From Deltaproteobacteria bacterium (GTDB lineage: Bacteria > Desulfobacterota > Desulfobacteria > Desulfobacterales > Desulfobacteraceae), in contig JAFCZY010000055.1 in the NCBI GenBank assembly GCA_019314105.1, positions 1-8,561 on the forward strand: DNA of 8,561 nucleotides, read 5' to 3'. Below are positions 5,511 through 8,561 of this stretch, piece by piece. The notes beneath the pieces were generated by a model that worked only from the letters and a program-made list of their open reading frames with translations, was not told the DNA's origin and did not search any database. Every line of letters begins with the position of its first letter. Within the stretch, counting starts at the first letter, position 1. Both the position numbers and the translations under genes were made by a program.

Positions 5511-7652
5511 ATGAAAAGATTAAACTTCGTGATAAATATACTTTTTTGTTTTTTTCTTGTTGCAAGTGCTAATGCAACAGAAGAAGGGGCTGGAATAATT
5601 GCTCTTGATGAAATTGTTGTTTCAGCTAATCGTATTGATAAAAAATTAGGCGCGACTCCTGCCAGCATCTCTATCATTACAGCTAAACAAATAAAAGATA
5701 TGGGAGCAAAAAACATAATTGATATTGTTAAAACCATACCGGGAGTAACTAAAGATAGTGATAGTAAGGAGAGAGTGACGATTCGCGGCAATAGGTCAGT
5801 GCAATCTGCCGGAGTTCTGGTGCTTGTAGATGGTGTGCCATTGAATTCAGACCTTAGTAATTATGTGGAATTTGATGCCATTCCTGTTTCAGATATTAAA
5901 CAAATTGAGGTTCTTCGTTCATCGGCTGCAATGATTTTTGGACCTGATGCAGCGCGTGGCGCTATTAATATTATCACAAAAAAAGGAAAATCGGAAAAAC
6001 CGCAAATTAAAACAGCAATATCTTATGGCTCGTGGAATAGTAAAAAAGTATCTGCAAGCATAGATGGAATGGTGAAAAATTGGGATTATCGTTTGGGGGG
6101 ATCATTTTTCAATACAGACGGTTATGAAAATGATGAAAAAAAGAGAAGTGCCGTTAGATTAAATACAGGCTATAATTTTTCAGAAGACAGCAGGATGGGG
6201 TTTAGTTTTTCACATCAAGATACAGAATATGACACAATATATGCAAAAACAAAGTGGCAGATTGATAATTATAGAGAAGAAAGCATATTCCCAAAATCGG
6301 AAACGAATTCAGCGCTTGTTCATTTTAGAGAAAATGAGAATGAAAATTCGGCTTTCAGTATTGATTTTACTCATAAAAAGGATAAATATTTTGTAAACAG
6401 CTTAATCTCTTATGATAAGACTGATCATATTTATCAATATTTGCCAAAGTGTTTAGATGCTGCTGCAAGCAAAACAAGTTCGTATTATGATTACAAAGAG
6501 GATAGAGACAGTGACAGATCAGTTTTTAAGGCATCAGGCGGCTATTATTTAGATTTTGATAATGGCGCAAGATACACACCAACTTTTGGAATGGATTATG
6601 AAAAAAATTCATTTGATCAATTGCGAACATATCCGTGGTCGCCGACACCGCTTTCTTCTTCTCAAACAACTGCTGTTAATAAAGCAAACATAGATTCCCA
6701 AAAAAAGCGGTTTGGTCTCTTTCTTGATAATGAAATAGCGTTTGAAAATTTCGAATTCAATTTTGCCATACGTGCTGACAAAGTAAAATATGACATAGAA
6801 AATCAAGTGCCGCAAAAAATAAGTAATGACATAACCGATTACAGTTGGAATATAACGCCTCTTTATTATTTAACACCTTCCTCATCACTATATTTTTCAG
6901 CTTCCAAATCATATTGGCATCCGACCTTGATATATTATAAATACGCTATGGAAAAGGATTCCCCTTTAAATAAACCGGAAGATTTAAAATCGGAAGAGTA
7001 CCTTACTTACGAGCTTGGTTATAAAGCTGCGTTTAATTCAAAACTAAATTTGGCTTTGTCGATTTATTCTATGAATGTAAAAGATAAATATATGTCTCTT
7101 TATGATGGAAGCTCCTGGAAAGGATATAAAAACATTGGCGATTCAGATCATAAAGGTGTTGAATTAGAAGCGAACGGAAAACTTTCTTCTTTTTTCGGCT
7201 ATCGTTTTCAAGGAACATATCAAAGTGCAAAATGGGATAATGCTAGTTTCAGGGCTTATGAATGGGGAGCGACTCAAAGCGATGACAGTTTGGAAAATTT
7301 TGATATCTCAGGAAAAACAGTCCCGCATGTCCCCAAATTCACTTCTACGCTTGGTTTGGATTTCTATTTTTTAGAATTTTTCAAACTCAGTGCTGATGCA
7401 AATTACTATGACAAGCAGGAAATTGATGTTCTGAATCGTTATCAAACAGATGCCTATACAACGCTTGATTTAAGGCTTTCATACAAGCGGGAAAATTATA
7501 GAATATGGGTGTCTGCCTTTAACCTTTTAGACAGAAAAGAAGAAAATATGTTTAACGAGCAAGGAAAGAGATTGTCAGATGGTTCTCCTGCTCATAATTA
7601 TTACCCATTAGATGGCAGATATATAGAGGCAGGCATTAGTTTTGTCTTTTAA
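5511..7652 (+). CDS. TonB-dependent outer-membrane receptor (metal chelate, haem or cobalamin type)
   Basis: Outer-membrane gated channel that takes up a large scarce nutrient using TonB-ExbBD energy. It has 713 residues, usual for the family. A signal peptide covers 1-22 (cleavage SANA/T), followed by a TonB-box-like DEIVVS (33-38). The plug domain spans about 49-158, with ISIITAKQIKDMGA (53-66), TIRG (90-93), LVDGVPLN (105-112), IEVLRSSAAMIFG (132-144) and GAINIITKKG (150-159). The rest is beta-barrel with alternating aromatic strands, ending in the outer-membrane signature AGISFVF with terminal Phe. The plug style is nearer BtuB/CirA/FepA than the long SusC type. It has a strong ribosome binding site behind a possible attenuator, and a FecB/BtuF-type binding protein gene follows directly. 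Codons are A/T-rich compared with the ugp genes, suggesting separate ancestry. The ligand cannot be read from sequence; lack of a recognisable cobalamin riboswitch slightly favours a siderophore or haem. Confidence 0.9.
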   Translation: MKRLNFVINILFCFFLVASANATEEGAGIIALDEIVVSANRIDKKLGATPASISIITAKQIKDMGAKNIIDIVKTIPGVTKDSDSKERVTIRGNRSVQSAGVLVLVDGVPLNSDLSNYVEFDAIPVSDIKQIEVLRSSAAMIFGPDAARGAINIITKKGKSEKPQIKTAISYGSWNSKKVSASIDGMVKNWDYRLGGSFFNTDGYENDEKKRSAVRLNTGYNFSEDSRMGFSFSHQDTEYDTIYAKTKWQIDNYREESIFPKSETNSALVHFRENENENSAFSIDFTHKKDKYFVNSLISYDKTDHIYQYLPKCLDAAASKTSSYYDYKEDRDSDRSVFKASGGYYLDFDNGARYTPTFGMDYEKNSFDQLRTYPWSPTPLSSSQTTAVNKANIDSQKKRFGLFLDNEIAFENFEFNFAIRADKVKYDIENQVPQKISNDITDYSWNITPLYYLTPSSSLYFSASKSYWHPTLIYYKYAMEKDSPLNKPEDLKSEEYLTYELGYKAAFNSKLNLALSIYSMNVKDKYMSLYDGSSWKGYKNIGDSDHKGVELEANGKLSSFFGYRFQGTYQSAKWDNASFRAYEWGATQSDDSLENFDISGKTVPHVPKFTSTLGLDFYFLEFFKLSADANYYDKQEIDVLNRYQTDAYTTLDLRLSYKRENYRIWVSAFNLLDRKEENMFNEQGKRLSDGSPAHNYYPLDGRYIEAGISFVF

Positions 7653-7670
7653 ATGAGCCTTAAGCATTAT

Positions 7671-8561
7671 ATGAAAAAAAATACTATCTTCATATTCATT
7701 TTTTTATCTCTATTTTTTACAGGTGAGCTGTTTGGTGAAATTATTCAAGATTCTACTGGCAAATTTATCACTCTCAACTCACCTGTTAAAAAAATAGTGG
7801 TTTTAACATCCGATGCTCTGGAAATTGTTCGCGCCATTAAAGCAGAAGAGTCTGTCATAGGCGTTTATTTTGAGGTTTCAAAAAAGCCTCTATTCTGGCA
7901 AGATTTAAAAAACAGAACAAAAGTCGGCAGTTGGAGAGAGGTTAATTATGAACTGATTGCAAAATTAAAACCCGATATTGTTATCTGTTATACAGATTAT
8001 CCAGGCCGAACTCTAGAAAAAAAATTAAACCCTTTCGGCATTAAAATCATACGGCTCAATTTTTATAAACTGAACACCATTGAAAAAGAGATAAAAACAC
8101 TCGGGCATATTTTAGAAAGAGAGCAAGATGCGGAGAAGCTTATCGTATGGTACAGGGAAAATTTAAATTTTATACAAGAAAAATTAAAAACTGTTGAATC
8201 GCGCCCAAGCGTTTATATAGAAGGCTATCTGAATTATAATACTGCTGGGAAAAATTCCGGGGGCAATGAAATGTGTCTGCTTGCAGGTGGGAACAATATA
8301 GCTTCAAATATTTTAGTGCCATATCCTAAAATAACGTCAGAATGGGTTTTATCAAACAATCCGGATATTATTATTAAAGCGGTTGGAAAGAACAGCCGCA
8401 CTTCGGCAGATGATTTAAGCTCCTTAAAACAGCTCTCAAAAAAAATACAATCAAGAATACTCTGGGACAACATTGAGGCAGTGCATAATAATAAGGTGTT
8501 TTTAATTTCAAACGAAATATGGACAGGCTCAAGAACTCTTATCGGTTTAAGCTATATGGCA
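7671..8561 (+). CDS. Periplasmic metal-chelate binding protein, FecB/BtuF type (partial, 3' end missing)
   Basis: Substrate-binding protein of the iron-siderophore/haem/cobalamin ABC importer class (PF01497-like), passing ligand from the outer-membrane receptor to an inner-membrane permease. 297 residues are present before the window ends. A signal peptide is visible (MKKNTIFIFIFLSLFF, probable cleavage near ELFG/E at about 22) with no lipobox cysteine. Family hallmarks are KKIVVLTSDALEIVRAI near the N-terminus, YELIAKLKPDIVICY in the first lobe, a helical linker rich in Lys and Glu, then VYIEGY and EWVLSNNPDIIIKA in the second lobe, and NNKVFLIS close to the end. An in-frame ATG at 7653 directly abuts the receptor stop codon (TAAATG). 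I chose 7671 because it gives a conventional signal peptide; neither start has a good ribosome binding site, so translation is probably coupled to the receptor gene. Permease and ATPase genes are expected downstream. Confidence 0.85.
   Translation, partial: MKKNTIFIFIFLSLFFTGELFGEIIQDSTGKFITLNSPVKKIVVLTSDALEIVRAIKAEESVIGVYFEVSKKPLFWQDLKNRTKVGSWREVNYELIAKLKPDIVICYTDYPGRTLEKKLNPFGIKIIRLNFYKLNTIEKEIKTLGHILEREQDAEKLIVWYRENLNFIQEKLKTVESRPSVYIEGYLNYNTAGKNSGGNEMCLLAGGNNIASNILVPYPKITSEWVLSNNPDIIIKAVGKNSRTSADDLSSLKQLSKKIQSRILWDNIEAVHNNKVFLISNEIWTGSRTLIGLSYMA

Noticed and set aside
8234..8473. Minus-strand open frame of 79 codons inside the binding-protein gene
   Set aside because: It is a shadow frame opposite well-supported PF01497-like coding sequence.
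1..8561. CRISPR array, tRNA/rRNA genes, insertion sequences or phage genes
   Set aside because: Reading both strands showed no regularly spaced repeats, transposase or integrase motifs, or tRNA-like folds.

Overview
The window comes from a Gram-negative bacterium: it encodes a periplasmic binding protein with a Sec-type signal peptide, a TonB-dependent outer-membrane receptor and a second exported binding protein. The moderately A+T-rich DNA, Shine-Dalgarno starts and overall gene style would suit a marine anaerobic deltaproteobacterium (Desulfobacterota, Desulfobacterales-like). That placement is a guess from style, not from a marker gene.

Left half (about 1-5220): a glycerol-3-phosphate/glycerophosphodiester ABC importer of the Ugp family. 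The ATPase gene ugpC lies on the minus strand and runs off the left edge. Divergent from it, across a 230-bp regulatory gap, is a plus-strand operon: ugpB (binding protein), a long hairpin with a T-tract, ugpA and ugpE (the two permeases), then a HAD-family phosphatase gene. UgpB captures the substrate in the periplasm, UgpA and UgpE form the channel and UgpC hydrolyses ATP. The HAD enzyme sits where enteric bacteria have ugpQ and probably acts on an imported or derived phosphate ester. Its reading frame is broken at a run of nine A residues, with recognisable protein on both sides. UgpE carries about 31 extra residues in a predicted periplasmic loop compared with E. coli UgpE.

Middle (5152-5510): a probable operon terminator, then about 170 bp with no convincing gene. 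After that come a candidate promoter with a 12-bp palindrome and a compact structured leader. The leader is an outer stem enclosing an inner hairpin and ends in a T-run immediately before the ribosome binding site of the next gene. It looks like an attenuator or small riboswitch, and I cannot match it to a known class. It is the best candidate here for something undescribed.

Right half (5511-8561): a complete TonB-dependent receptor gene followed without a gap by the start of a FecB/BtuF-type periplasmic binding protein gene cut by the right edge. Together they look like the first two steps of a metal-chelate (siderophore, haem or cobalamin-like) uptake system, with permease and ATPase genes expected beyond the window. 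This half is clearly more A+T-rich than the ugp half, which suggests a separate origin.
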